Shown here in pieces: positions 1 to 5,210 of a stretch of DNA of 13,649 nt (positions within the stretch are counted from its first letter, which is position 1; every line of letters begins with the position of its first letter). Both the position numbers and the translations under genes were made by a program. Origin of the DNA: Dehalococcoidia bacterium. Its GTDB lineage: Bacteria; Chloroflexota; Dehalococcoidia; Dehalococcoidales; DAOWJC01. The notes below the pieces were generated by a model. The model had not been told where the DNA came from. It ran no database searches and saw only the letters and a list, made by a program, of their open reading frames with translations. The DNA lies in assembly GCA_030640595.1 (NCBI GenBank), contig DAOWJC010000140.1, forward strand, positions 1 to 13,649. The letters are read 5' to 3'.

Positions 1-110
1 AGAAGAAAGGTGAAGACAGTAACCCCCGCAGAACCTGCCGTGAAAATGGAAGAGAAGCCGGCTAAACCAAGGGGAAGAAGAAAGGTGAAGACAGCAACCT
101 CCGCAAAACC
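1..110 (+). repeat. In-frame 75-bp period tandem repeat in the S3 tail
   Basis: Bases 1-35 recur at 76-110 with 3 mismatches (positions 20/95, 25/100, 31/106), an offset of exactly 75 nt or 25 codons. Both copies encode RRKVKT followed by a Pro/Ala/Lys-rich stretch. The left copy is cut by the window edge, so more units may lie upstream. The pattern is consistent with slippage or unequal recombination extending a disordered basic tail. Confidence 0.85.
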
Positions 111-201
111 AGAGGAAGATACGGCTAAAGCCGCTGTAGATGTTACTGCAGAGGTAGAGCCAACTTCTGTGGAAAAAGAGGAGAAGGATGTTACAACCTA
201 A
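1..201 (+). CDS. rpsC: 30S ribosomal protein S3, C-terminal tail (partial)
   Basis: Open frame entering from the left edge (frame 1) and ending at TAA 199-201. Only about 66 residues are visible. They are a Lys/Arg-, Ala- and Glu-rich low-complexity tail with no folded domain, so the call rests mainly on position: rpsC is the gene normally directly upstream of rplP in the S10 operon, and Chloroflexota-type S3 proteins often carry extended tails (family knowledge). The motif RRKVKT occurs twice, 25 codons apart, showing an in-frame tandem duplication. The last 14 nt overlap the start of rplP. The tail sits beyond the KH and C-terminal domains of S3, which lie outside the window. The alternative would be a separate small protein, which is unlikely because the frame is open to the edge. 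Confidence 0.82.
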   Translation, partial: RRKVKTVTPAEPAVKMEEKPAKPRGRRKVKTATSAKPEEDTAKAAVDVTAEVEPTSVEKEEKDVTT

Positions 202-652
202 GCGAGTGAAATACCGCAAGGTTCATAAAGGACGCCGTCGGGGTAACGCCTATGTCGGGAATACGGTTGTCTTTGGTGATTTTGGTTTGCAGGCACTTGA
301 GTCTGCCTGGCTTACCGCCCGCCAAATTGAGGCAGCCCGACGGGCTATTACTCATCATATTCGCCGTGGTGGGAATATCTGGATACGTATTTTCTCCGAT
401 AAACCAGTTACCAAGAAGCCGGCTGAAACCCGTATGGGTTCAGGTAAAGGTCCCCCAGACCATTGGGTAGCTGTGGTTAAACCGGGGAGAATCCTATTTG
501 AAATGGGGGGTGTTAACCAGGAAATGGCTCGGGAGGCGATGCGTCTTGCTTCACACAAGCTTCCCATAGACACCAAATTTGTGTTACGGGAAACTGGTGT
601 AGCTATTGGCAGCGATTCTATAAGTAAGGAGCTAGCGCAAGTTGAAGGTTAA
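188..652 (+). CDS. rplP: 50S ribosomal protein L16
   Basis: L16 binds 23S rRNA near the tRNA elbow and the peptidyl transferase region of the large subunit. The 154-residue product begins MLQPKRVKYRK, the classical L16 start, and carries the signature RMGSGKGPPDHWVA at residues 82-95 followed by a KPGRILFE stretch. It is slightly longer than the usual 137-145 residues because of about 20 extra residues after FVLRE (GVAIGSDSISKELAQVEG). ATG 188 overlaps the rpsC tail by 14 nt and is preceded by GAGGAG within rpsC, implying translational coupling. The last 11 nt overlap rpmC. Confidence 0.97.
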   Translation: MLQPKRVKYRKVHKGRRRGNAYVGNTVVFGDFGLQALESAWLTARQIEAARRAITHHIRRGGNIWIRIFSDKPVTKKPAETRMGSGKGPPDHWVAVVKPGRILFEMGGVNQEMAREAMRLASHKLPIDTKFVLRETGVAIGSDSISKELAQVEG

Positions 653-839
653 GGAAATTCGAGCTCTCAACCCTAAGGAATTGGCGAAGCAACTGGAGGC
701 AGCTCAGCAGGAGCTTTTTAACCTTCGTTTTCGTCTAGCCACTAGGCAGCTAGTAAACCACCGCGAAATTCCGAGAGTTAAAAAGAAGATTGCTCGGCTG
801 AAGACCATAATGAGGGAGAGAGAGCTGAGTATAAGGTAG
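642..839 (+). CDS. rpmC: 50S ribosomal protein L29
   Basis: L29 is a small two-helix protein at the polypeptide exit tunnel and contributes to the docking site for SRP and trigger factor. The 65-residue product starts MKVKEIRALNPKELAKQL and contains the conserved LFNLRFRLATRQL helix (about 25-37) and a basic C-terminal helix with PRVKKKIARLKTI. The start is TTG 642, preceded by TAAGGAG (625-631). No ATG alternative gives the conserved N-terminus. It overlaps the rplP stop by 11 nt, and length is normal for the family. Confidence 0.95.
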   Translation: MKVKEIRALNPKELAKQLEAAQQELFNLRFRLATRQLVNHREIPRVKKKIARLKTIMRERELSIR

Positions 840-850
840 GTTTTAAGCCG

Positions 851-1132
851 ATGGAGAAAAAGCGCAAAACCAGGGTTGGCCGGGTAGTGAGTAATAAGAT
901 GGATAAGACGGTGGTTGTGGCTGTAGAAACACTCAGGCACCACCCCTTATACAAAAAGACAATCAAGAGAGCGGTCAAGTTTAAGGCTCATGATAGAAAT
1001 AATGAGTGTGGGGTGGGAGACACAGTAAGGATTATAGAAACTCGTCCCCTCTCAAGGCAGAAGCGGTGGCGAGTAGCTGAGATAATAACCAAGGGAGAAG
1101 TGATAGAGGTTCAACCCAAGGAAATAGAATGA
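851..1132 (+). CDS. rpsQ: 30S ribosomal protein S17
   Basis: S17 is an OB-fold primary 16S rRNA-binding protein of the small subunit. The 93-residue product has the family pattern: RKTRVGRVVSNKMDKTVVV (about 5-23), HPLYKKTIKR (31-40), KFKAHDRNNECGVGDTVRI (43-61) and the ETRPLSRQKRWRVAEI stretch (63-78). It is a few residues longer than the shortest homologues, with a Glu-rich end. The ATG lies 11 nt after the rpmC stop with AAGGTAGG at 833-840. By E. coli organisation this is the last gene of the S10 operon; a 61-nt gap follows. Confidence 0.96.
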   Translation: MEKKRKTRVGRVVSNKMDKTVVVAVETLRHHPLYKKTIKRAVKFKAHDRNNECGVGDTVRIIETRPLSRQKRWRVAEIITKGEVIEVQPKEIE

Positions 1133-1193
1133 AGCTTAAACCGCTAATAAGACGTTTTTCAGCAGTCGTAATTAGTTTTCAGGATAGAATATT
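1133..1193 (+). other. 61-nt spacer at the S10/spc boundary
   Basis: This is the only sizeable untranslated gap before rpoA. It lies between rpsQ and rplN, the junction that separates the S10 and spc operons in E. coli. It is AT-rich and can form an imperfect hairpin: CTAAT 1144-1148 with ATTAG 1171-1175, and inside it ACG 1152-1154 with CGT 1167-1169, leaving a 12-nt loop. CAGGA (1180-1184) is the likely rplN ribosome-binding site. I see no convincing -35/-10 pair: TAGAAT 1185-1190 would place the transcription start inside rplN. Confidence 0.45.
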
Positions 1194-1562
1194 ATGATTC
1201 AGCCACAGACCAGACTTAAGGCAGCAGATAATACCGGCGCCCGACAACTGATGTGTATCGGTGTACCTGGAGGGACAGGGAAGAAATACGCTCGGGTGGG
1301 CGATATCATTGTCGCTTCAGTCAAACGGGCAATCCCGGGCGGGGTAGTAAAGAAAGGCGATGTGGTCAAGGCAGTTATCATTCGCACCGCCCAGCTATAT
1401 CGGCGCCCCGACGGCTCCCATATTAGGTTTGATGAGAATGCTGCCGTAATTCTCACCGACAAGAATAACCCTAAAGGAACCCGAGTATTTGGACCGGTAG
1501 CCATGGAGCTGAGAGAGAAAAATTTCACCAAGATTATATCGCTGGCACCTGAAGTTTTGTGA
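1194..1562 (+). CDS. rplN: 50S ribosomal protein L14
   Basis: L14 is a universally conserved five-stranded beta-barrel protein at the subunit interface of the 50S, where it contacts 16S rRNA and is the docking site of the silencing factor RsfS. The 122-residue length is exactly typical. Visible signatures are MIQPQTRLKAADNTGAR (1-17), CIGVPGGTGKKYARVGDII (21-39), VKKGDVVKAVIIRT (52-65), FDENAAVIL (79-87) and GTRVFGPVAMELR (95-107). The start ATG follows the 61-nt spacer, with a modest AGGA Shine-Dalgarno. It opens the spc-type gene block. Confidence 0.98.
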   Translation: MIQPQTRLKAADNTGARQLMCIGVPGGTGKKYARVGDIIVASVKRAIPGGVVKKGDVVKAVIIRTAQLYRRPDGSHIRFDENAAVILTDKNNPKGTRVFGPVAMELREKNFTKIISLAPEVL

Positions 1563-1571
1563 GGGTGGGCT

Positions 1572-1883
1572 ATGAAGATTAGAAAGAATGACACCGTGCT
1601 GGTTATCGCTGGTAGGGATAAGGGCAAGAAGGGTAAGGTGCGCCTTGCTTACCCCAAGGATGAACGGCTGTTGATCGAAGGTATCAACCTTATCAAAAGG
1701 CACACCAGGGCAAGAGGAACCGTTAGGCAGGCAGGCATAATAGAGCGTGAGGAACCAATTCATGTATCCAATGTTATGCTACTGTGCAGTAGATGTAATC
1801 ATCCCACTCGTATTGGTTTCCGCTACTTACAGGATGGTAGGAAAACCCGCATTTGTCGCTCTTGTGGCGAGGTAATTGATTAA
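1572..1883 (+). CDS. rplX: 50S ribosomal protein L24, zinc-ribbon form
   Basis: L24 is an assembly initiator of the 50S subunit that binds the 5' domain of 23S rRNA and sits at the tunnel exit. The 103-residue product has an N-terminal KOW motif (KIRKNDTVLVIAGRDKGKKG, residues 2-21), the GINLIKRHTR segment (37-46) and the VSNVML strand (65-70). Two CxxC pairs, C72/C75 and C95/C98, form a likely zinc knuckle that E. coli L24 lacks. GAGGGTGGG just upstream of the ATG overlaps the rplN stop. Its own stop codon (1881-1883) abuts the rplE ATG with no gap. Confidence 0.97.
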   Translation: MKIRKNDTVLVIAGRDKGKKGKVRLAYPKDERLLIEGINLIKRHTRARGTVRQAGIIEREEPIHVSNVMLLCSRCNHPTRIGFRYLQDGRKTRICRSCGEVID

Positions 1884-2426
1884 ATGTCACGATTGAAGGA
1901 AAGGTATAAACAAGAGATTATCCCCAGCCTAATGAAGCTTTGTGGGTATAAAAATATAATGCAGGTGCCGCGTCTGGACAAGGTGGTGCTTAATATTGGC
2001 ATGGGAGAGGCAACCCAAAATGCCAAGGCTCTGGAAGCGGCTGAGAGCGACTTGGTGGCTATTTCAGGGCAACACCCGGTGACTACCCGTGCCAAAAAGT
2101 CCATAGCTTCCTTTAGGTTGAGGGTGGGGGTACCTATCGGGTTAAAGGTAACCCTGCGGGGGGAGCGCATGTACGACTTTTTTGACAAGCTGGTAAATGC
2201 TGTCTTACCCCGCATGCGTGAGTTTAGTGGGGTTTCTATAAACTCCTTTGATGGCTGGGGCAACTACACCTTAGGGTTTAAGGAGCAAACCATCTTTCCT
2301 GAAATAGATTATGATAAAATAGACAAGGCACGGGGACTAGAAGTGTCAATTATCACTACGGCTAAAACAGATGAGGAAGGCAGGCATCTGCTGGAGTTAT
2401 TAGGCATGCCTTTCGCCAAGGATTGA
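1884..2426 (+). CDS. rplE: 50S ribosomal protein L5
   Basis: L5 binds 5S rRNA, forms part of the central protuberance and contacts P-site tRNA. The 180-residue length is standard. Motifs: VPRLDKVVLNIGMGEA (28-43), the GQHPVTTRAKKSIASFRLR stretch (62-80), GVPIGLKVTLRGERMYDF (82-99), DGWGNYTLGFKEQTIFPEI (123-141) and a C-terminal GMPF (174-177). The ATG directly follows the rplX TAA with zero spacing, and GAGGT (1869-1873) inside rplX can serve as its ribosome-binding site. In E. coli, S8 represses translation at this gene's start; I could not recognise that S8-binding structure here. Confidence 0.98.
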   Translation: MSRLKERYKQEIIPSLMKLCGYKNIMQVPRLDKVVLNIGMGEATQNAKALEAAESDLVAISGQHPVTTRAKKSIASFRLRVGVPIGLKVTLRGERMYDFFDKLVNAVLPRMREFSGVSINSFDGWGNYTLGFKEQTIFPEIDYDKIDKARGLEVSIITTAKTDEEGRHLLELLGMPFAKD

Positions 2427-2438
2427 GTAAGGATAGGA

Positions 2439-2624
2439 ATGGCTAAAAAGTCAAAAATTATAAAATCGGAGCGTCCTGCCAAATATAGAGTCCAGCAGCA
2501 TAATCGGTGTTACTTGTGTGGTCGGCCTCGTGCCTATATCCGCAAGTTTGGCTTGTGCCGTATTTGCTTTCGCACACTGGCCCTCGCCGGTCAGATTCCC
2601 GGAGTGAGAAAATCAAGCTGGTAA
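2439..2624 (+). CDS. rpsZ: 30S ribosomal protein S14, zinc-binding type Z
   Basis: S14 lies in the head of the 30S near the A/P region. This is the short 61-residue zinc form rather than the roughly 100-residue zinc-independent one: cysteines C24/C27 (CYLCGRPRAY) and C40/C43 (CRICFR) make the Cys4 site, and the product ends GQIPGVRKSSW, the family hallmark. AAGGA (2429-2433) lies 5 nt before the ATG. It sits between rplE and rpsH as in Gram-positive and Chloroflexota spc operons. It is often annotated rpsN. Confidence 0.97.
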   Translation: MAKKSKIIKSERPAKYRVQQHNRCYLCGRPRAYIRKFGLCRICFRTLALAGQIPGVRKSSW

Positions 2625-2637
2625 TTAAGGGGGTAAG

Positions 2638-3036
2638 GTGACTATCTCAGACCCAATAGCCGACATGTTAACCCGAATACGCAATGCCATTATGGCAAGG
2701 CATGATTCGGTGCTGATACCAACCTCAAGGATGAAGCTGTCTATTGCTAGAATCCTTAAAGGAGAGGGTTTCATCACTGATTACGAGGTACTCAGGAGTA
2801 AGCCGCACCGGGCAATTAAGATTTACCTCAAATATAGTGACAAAAACCAGCCAGTCCTTTCTGGACTGGAGCGAGTAAGTAAGCCCGGGTTAAGGGTATA
2901 TGTTCAGCAGAAAGAGATTCCCCGTGTTTATGGGGGTTTGGGCATTGCTATTGTCTCTACGCCTAAGGGTGTGCTGACAGGACAGCAGGCCTGGCACCAG
3001 GGGGTTGGTGGTGAACTTCTATGCTATGTATGGTAA
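2638..3036 (+). CDS. rpsH: 30S ribosomal protein S8
   Basis: S8 is a primary 16S rRNA-binding protein of the 30S platform and, in E. coli, the translational repressor of the spc operon. The 132-residue product begins MTISDPIADMLTRIRNA and ends STPKGVLTG..GVGGELLCYVW, both diagnostic. The start codon is GTG 2638, preceded by AAGGGGG (about 2627-2633); it gives exactly the conserved N-terminus. The gap from rpsZ is 13 nt and the next gene follows after about 20 nt. Confidence 0.97.
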   Translation: MTISDPIADMLTRIRNAIMARHDSVLIPTSRMKLSIARILKGEGFITDYEVLRSKPHRAIKIYLKYSDKNQPVLSGLERVSKPGLRVYVQQKEIPRVYGGLGIAIVSTPKGVLTGQQAWHQGVGGELLCYVW

Positions 3037-3057
3037 GTAAGTCTGGGGGTAATGTAT

Positions 3058-3603
3058 ATGTCTAGAGTGGGGCGGATGCCGATAACTGTGCCACCGGGTG
3101 TGGTGGTAAGCATTAAACAGGATGAGGTCACCGTAACCGGACCTAAAGGGGAGCTTAGTCGCCAGTTCAATCCCGATATGTCTATTACCCTAAAGAATAA
3201 TAGCCTGCTGGTGTCGCGACCTAGTGATAACAGAGTGCACCGCTCCTTGCACGGATTAACCCGAAGTCTTTTAGCTAACATGGTGGAGGGAGTAACTAGC
3301 GGCTTTGAGAAAAAACTGGAAATAGTAGGTGTGGGTTATCGGGCAGAAAAAGTGGAGGATAAGCTGGTAATCCGCGTCGGATATTCACACACTACAGAGG
3401 TATTACCATTACCAGGTGTATCCCTAGCTGTGGAGGGAGCCAATTACATTAAGGTTACCGGGATTAACAAGGAAGTAGTTAACCAGATGGCAGCTGAAAT
3501 TCGAGCTATTCGTCCCCCTGACGCCTATAAAGGTAAGGGTATTAGATACGCTGGGGAGTTAGTTCACCTTAAAACAGGTAAGGCGGTAGGCAAGAAGACA
3601 TAA
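3058..3603 (+). CDS. rplF: 50S ribosomal protein L6
   Basis: L6 has two tandem similar domains and binds 23S rRNA near the sarcin-ricin loop and factor-binding site. The 181-residue product carries the C-terminal signature PPDAYKGKGIRYAGE (153-167). Two in-frame ATGs exist, 3052 and 3058. I chose 3058 because L6 proteins start MSR.G..PI and because the GGGGG ribosome-binding site (3045-3049) lies 8 nt upstream of it but only 2 nt from ATG 3052. The stop TAA shares its last A with the rplR ATG (TAATG). Confidence 0.96.
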   Translation: MSRVGRMPITVPPGVVVSIKQDEVTVTGPKGELSRQFNPDMSITLKNNSLLVSRPSDNRVHRSLHGLTRSLLANMVEGVTSGFEKKLEIVGVGYRAEKVEDKLVIRVGYSHTTEVLPLPGVSLAVEGANYIKVTGINKEVVNQMAAEIRAIRPPDAYKGKGIRYAGELVHLKTGKAVGKKT

Positions 3604-3968
3604 TGGGAAAAGATAAGCCAAGGGAAGCCCGTTACAGAAGACACGCTCGAGTCAGAGCCAAGGTGGAGGGCACAACCTCTAAACCTCGTCTGTGTGTTTT
3701 CCGTAGCTTGAACCATATTTATGCTCAAGTTATTGATGACTCACGAGGGCATACGCTAACCTCTGCCTCAACCCTCGACCCAGAGATAAAAAGTGGGGTA
3801 GCTGGCAAAACAAAGACAGGCGAGTCTGAGCTGGTCGGTTCTCTGATAGCTAAGCAAGCATTGAGTGAAGGGATAAAACAGGTAGTTTTCGATCGTGGTG
3901 GATATAAGTATCACGGCCGAGTTAAAGTCCTAGCTGAGGCAGCCCGGAAGGAAGGGTTGAAATTTTAG
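3603..3968 (+). CDS. rplR: 50S ribosomal protein L18
   Basis: L18 binds 5S rRNA together with L5 and helps mount it on the central protuberance. The 121-residue product shows an Arg/Lys-rich N-terminus (ARYRRHARVRAKVEGT), then KPRLCVFRSLNHIYAQVIDD (27-46), the helix IAKQALSEGIKQVVFDRGGY (83-102) and the ending YHGRVKVLAEAARKEGLKF. Length is typical. It overlaps rplF by one base and has no strong ribosome-binding site of its own, so termination-reinitiation coupling to rplF is likely (inference). Confidence 0.97.
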   Translation: MGKDKPREARYRRHARVRAKVEGTTSKPRLCVFRSLNHIYAQVIDDSRGHTLTSASTLDPEIKSGVAGKTKTGESELVGSLIAKQALSEGIKQVVFDRGGYKYHGRVKVLAEAARKEGLKF

Positions 3969-3990
3969 GAGGATGGTTTTAGGCTAGATG
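3967..3990 (+). promoter_or_regulatory. Unusual rpsE ribosome-binding region with 4-codon minimal ORF
   Basis: A perfect AGGAGG (3967-3972) overlaps the rplR stop codon but touches an ATG at 3973 with no spacing and lies 15 nt before the rpsE ATG at 3988. The ATG at 3973 opens a 4-codon frame (M-V-L-G) closed by TAG 3985-3987, immediately in front of and in frame with rpsE. A weaker TAGG (3980-3983) lies 4 nt before ATG 3988. Initiation of rpsE may therefore depend on coupling or reinitiation (inference). Confidence 0.4.
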
Positions 3991-4557
3991 AAGGAACCGC
4001 TAAGCAGGATAGACCCAACAGACCTGACGCTGAATGATAAGCTGGTCTCTATTAATCGTGTGGCTAAGGTGATGAGAGGGGGGAAACGCCTCAGTTTCAG
4101 CGCCTTGGTGGTAGCCGGAGATGGCAATGGACATGTAGGCATTGGCGTGGGTAAGGCTAACGAGGTACCAGCGGCAATTAGCAAGGCTAGCGCTACTGCC
4201 AAAAAGAATTTGATTAAGGTGCCGTTAGCTGGGACTACTATTCCCTATGGAATAAGGGTTAAGTTCGGAGCCGCCAAGGTCTTGCTAAAACCAGCAGCAC
4301 CAGGCACAGGTATCATTGCCGGTGGTAGTGTCCGAGCTGTGCTTGAGGCAGCCGGAATCAAGGATATTCTGACTAAATCGTTGGGCAGCTCAAATAAGAT
4401 TAATGTGGCTAAGGCAGCGATGCTTGCCCTTAGCCAGCTTAAAGAGCCAAAAGAGGAGCTGGCCAGGCGCAAGCCAGCCCTTGATAAAACCGCTGAAGAA
4501 CGCAGTTCTCCAGCGGAGGAAGCTGAGGCGGAGGGAGGGGCAGTAACTAGTGGCTAA
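3988..4557 (+). CDS. rpsE: 30S ribosomal protein S5
   Basis: S5 lies on the solvent face of the 30S at the mRNA entry channel and affects decoding accuracy. The S5 signature is in residues 24-60 (RVAKVMRGGKRLSFSALVV, then GDGNGHVGIGVGKANEV), followed by TIPYGIRVKFGAAKVLLKPA (84-103) and GTGIIAGGSVRAVLEAAGI (106-124). At 189 residues it is longer than the usual 160-175. The excess is a Glu/Ala-rich tail from about residue 165 (EERSSPAEEAEAEGG). ATG 3988 is the most upstream possible start because TAG 3985-3987 precedes it in frame. Its ribosome-binding context is odd (see the separate entry). It overlaps rpmD by 8 nt. Confidence 0.96.
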   Translation: MKEPLSRIDPTDLTLNDKLVSINRVAKVMRGGKRLSFSALVVAGDGNGHVGIGVGKANEVPAAISKASATAKKNLIKVPLAGTTIPYGIRVKFGAAKVLLKPAAPGTGIIAGGSVRAVLEAAGIKDILTKSLGSSNKINVAKAAMLALSQLKEPKEELARRKPALDKTAEERSSPAEEAEAEGGAVTSG

Positions 4558-4735
4558 GCTACGTATCACCTGGATTAAAAGTGGTATTGGCTATAATAAG
4601 GTTCAGACGCGAACCCTGAAGTCACTTGGTTTCCATCGACTAAACCAGAGTGTTACCCATAGTGACTGCGCCTCAATTCGAGGTATGATTAATAAGGTGA
4701 AGCATCTAATTAAGGTGGAGGAGGAAAGCTCGTGA
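4550..4735 (+). CDS. rpmD: 50S ribosomal protein L30
   Basis: L30 is a small bacterial/archaeal large-subunit protein near the 5S rRNA side. The 61-residue product shows the expected pattern LRITWIKSGIGYNKVQTRTL (4-23), GFHRLNQSVTHSD (27-39), then RGMINKVKHLIKVEE (44-58). The start is GTG 4550 with GGAGGGAGGGG (about 4530-4540) upstream inside rpsE; 8 nt overlap rpsE. The stop TGA overlaps the rplO GTG in a GTGA junction of 4 nt. Confidence 0.96.
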   Translation: MAKLRITWIKSGIGYNKVQTRTLKSLGFHRLNQSVTHSDCASIRGMINKVKHLIKVEEESS

Positions 4736-5196
4736 GGCAGGATAAACTCTCGCCAGCCCCCGGTTCCAAAAAGAACAGGAAGCGGGTGGGGCGGGGGGAT
4801 GGTAGTGGACATGGCACCTATTCAGGGCGGGGTTGTAAAGGGCAGAAGTCTCGTTCTGGCTATAAGATGAGGCCTGGCTTTGAAGGTGGGCAATTGCCTT
4901 TAATTAAGCGCTTGCCGCGAAAACGTGGCTTTGTTAATATTTTTAGGACAGAGTATAGCGTTATTAATATAAATAGACTTAATATATTTGAGTCTGGGAG
5001 CGAGGTAACACCAGAAAGATTGGTAGCGGCTGGGGTGGTGAAATCTCTACGGCACCCAATTAAGGTTCTGGCTGAGGGTGATATTAATCATCCGCTTTTG
5101 GTAAAAGCGAACAAATTCTCGGCTGCCGCCAAGGCCAAAATTGAGGCAGCCGGGGGCAAAGCGGAGGAGGTGGGGCATGCGGCCAAGGCAAACTAG
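4732..5196 (+). CDS. rplO: 50S ribosomal protein L15
   Basis: L15 is a late-assembly 50S protein whose extended Gly/Arg-rich N-terminus threads into 23S rRNA. That arm is clear at residues 18-43 (GRGDGSGHGTYSGRGCKGQK and following), then GFEGGQLPLIKRLPRKRGF (49-67), LNIFESGSEVTPE (83-95) and the C-terminal domain KVLAEGDINHPLLVKANKFS (111-130). At 154 residues it is of normal length, ending in an Ala/Lys/Glu stretch. The start is GTG 4732, with a strong GGAGGAGG (4717-4724) 7 nt upstream, and it overlaps the rpmD stop by 4 nt. The 3' end overlaps secY by 20 nt and contains the secY ribosome-binding site. Confidence 0.97.
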   Translation: MRQDKLSPAPGSKKNRKRVGRGDGSGHGTYSGRGCKGQKSRSGYKMRPGFEGGQLPLIKRLPRKRGFVNIFRTEYSVININRLNIFESGSEVTPERLVAAGVVKSLRHPIKVLAEGDINHPLLVKANKFSAAAKAKIEAAGGKAEEVGHAAKAN

Positions 5197-5210
5197 ACCA
5201 AGGCTCCTCC
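5163..5210 (+). promoter_or_regulatory. secY ribosome-binding site and possible sequestering stem
   Basis: GGAGGAGG (5163-5170) lies 6 nt before ATG 5177 and decides that start. CTCCTCC (5204-5210), inside the secY coding region, is perfectly complementary to GGAGGAG (5163-5169), giving a possible 7-bp stem with a 34-nt loop that holds the start codon. The rplO stop codon (5194-5196) lies in the loop, so a ribosome finishing rplO would reach the 3' arm. The base pairing is visible; the regulatory role is inference. Confidence 0.4.

Noticed and set aside
1162..1190. Possible sigma-70-type promoter with TAGAAT as -10 before rplN
   Set aside because: No acceptable -35 lies 16-18 nt upstream, and the start point would fall inside the rplN coding region, which otherwise has a standard start.
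1199..1627. Open minus-strand frame of 142 codons
   Set aside because: Antisense shadow of rplN and the start of rplX; no family resemblance.
1880..2263. Open minus-strand frame of 127 codons
   Set aside because: Antisense to rplE, whose plus-strand frame is unambiguous.
5141..5176. Upstream TTG start extending SecY by 12 residues
   Set aside because: The extension overlaps rplO deeply, has no spaced Shine-Dalgarno, and does not match SecY; ATG 5177 has GGAGGAGG at ideal spacing.
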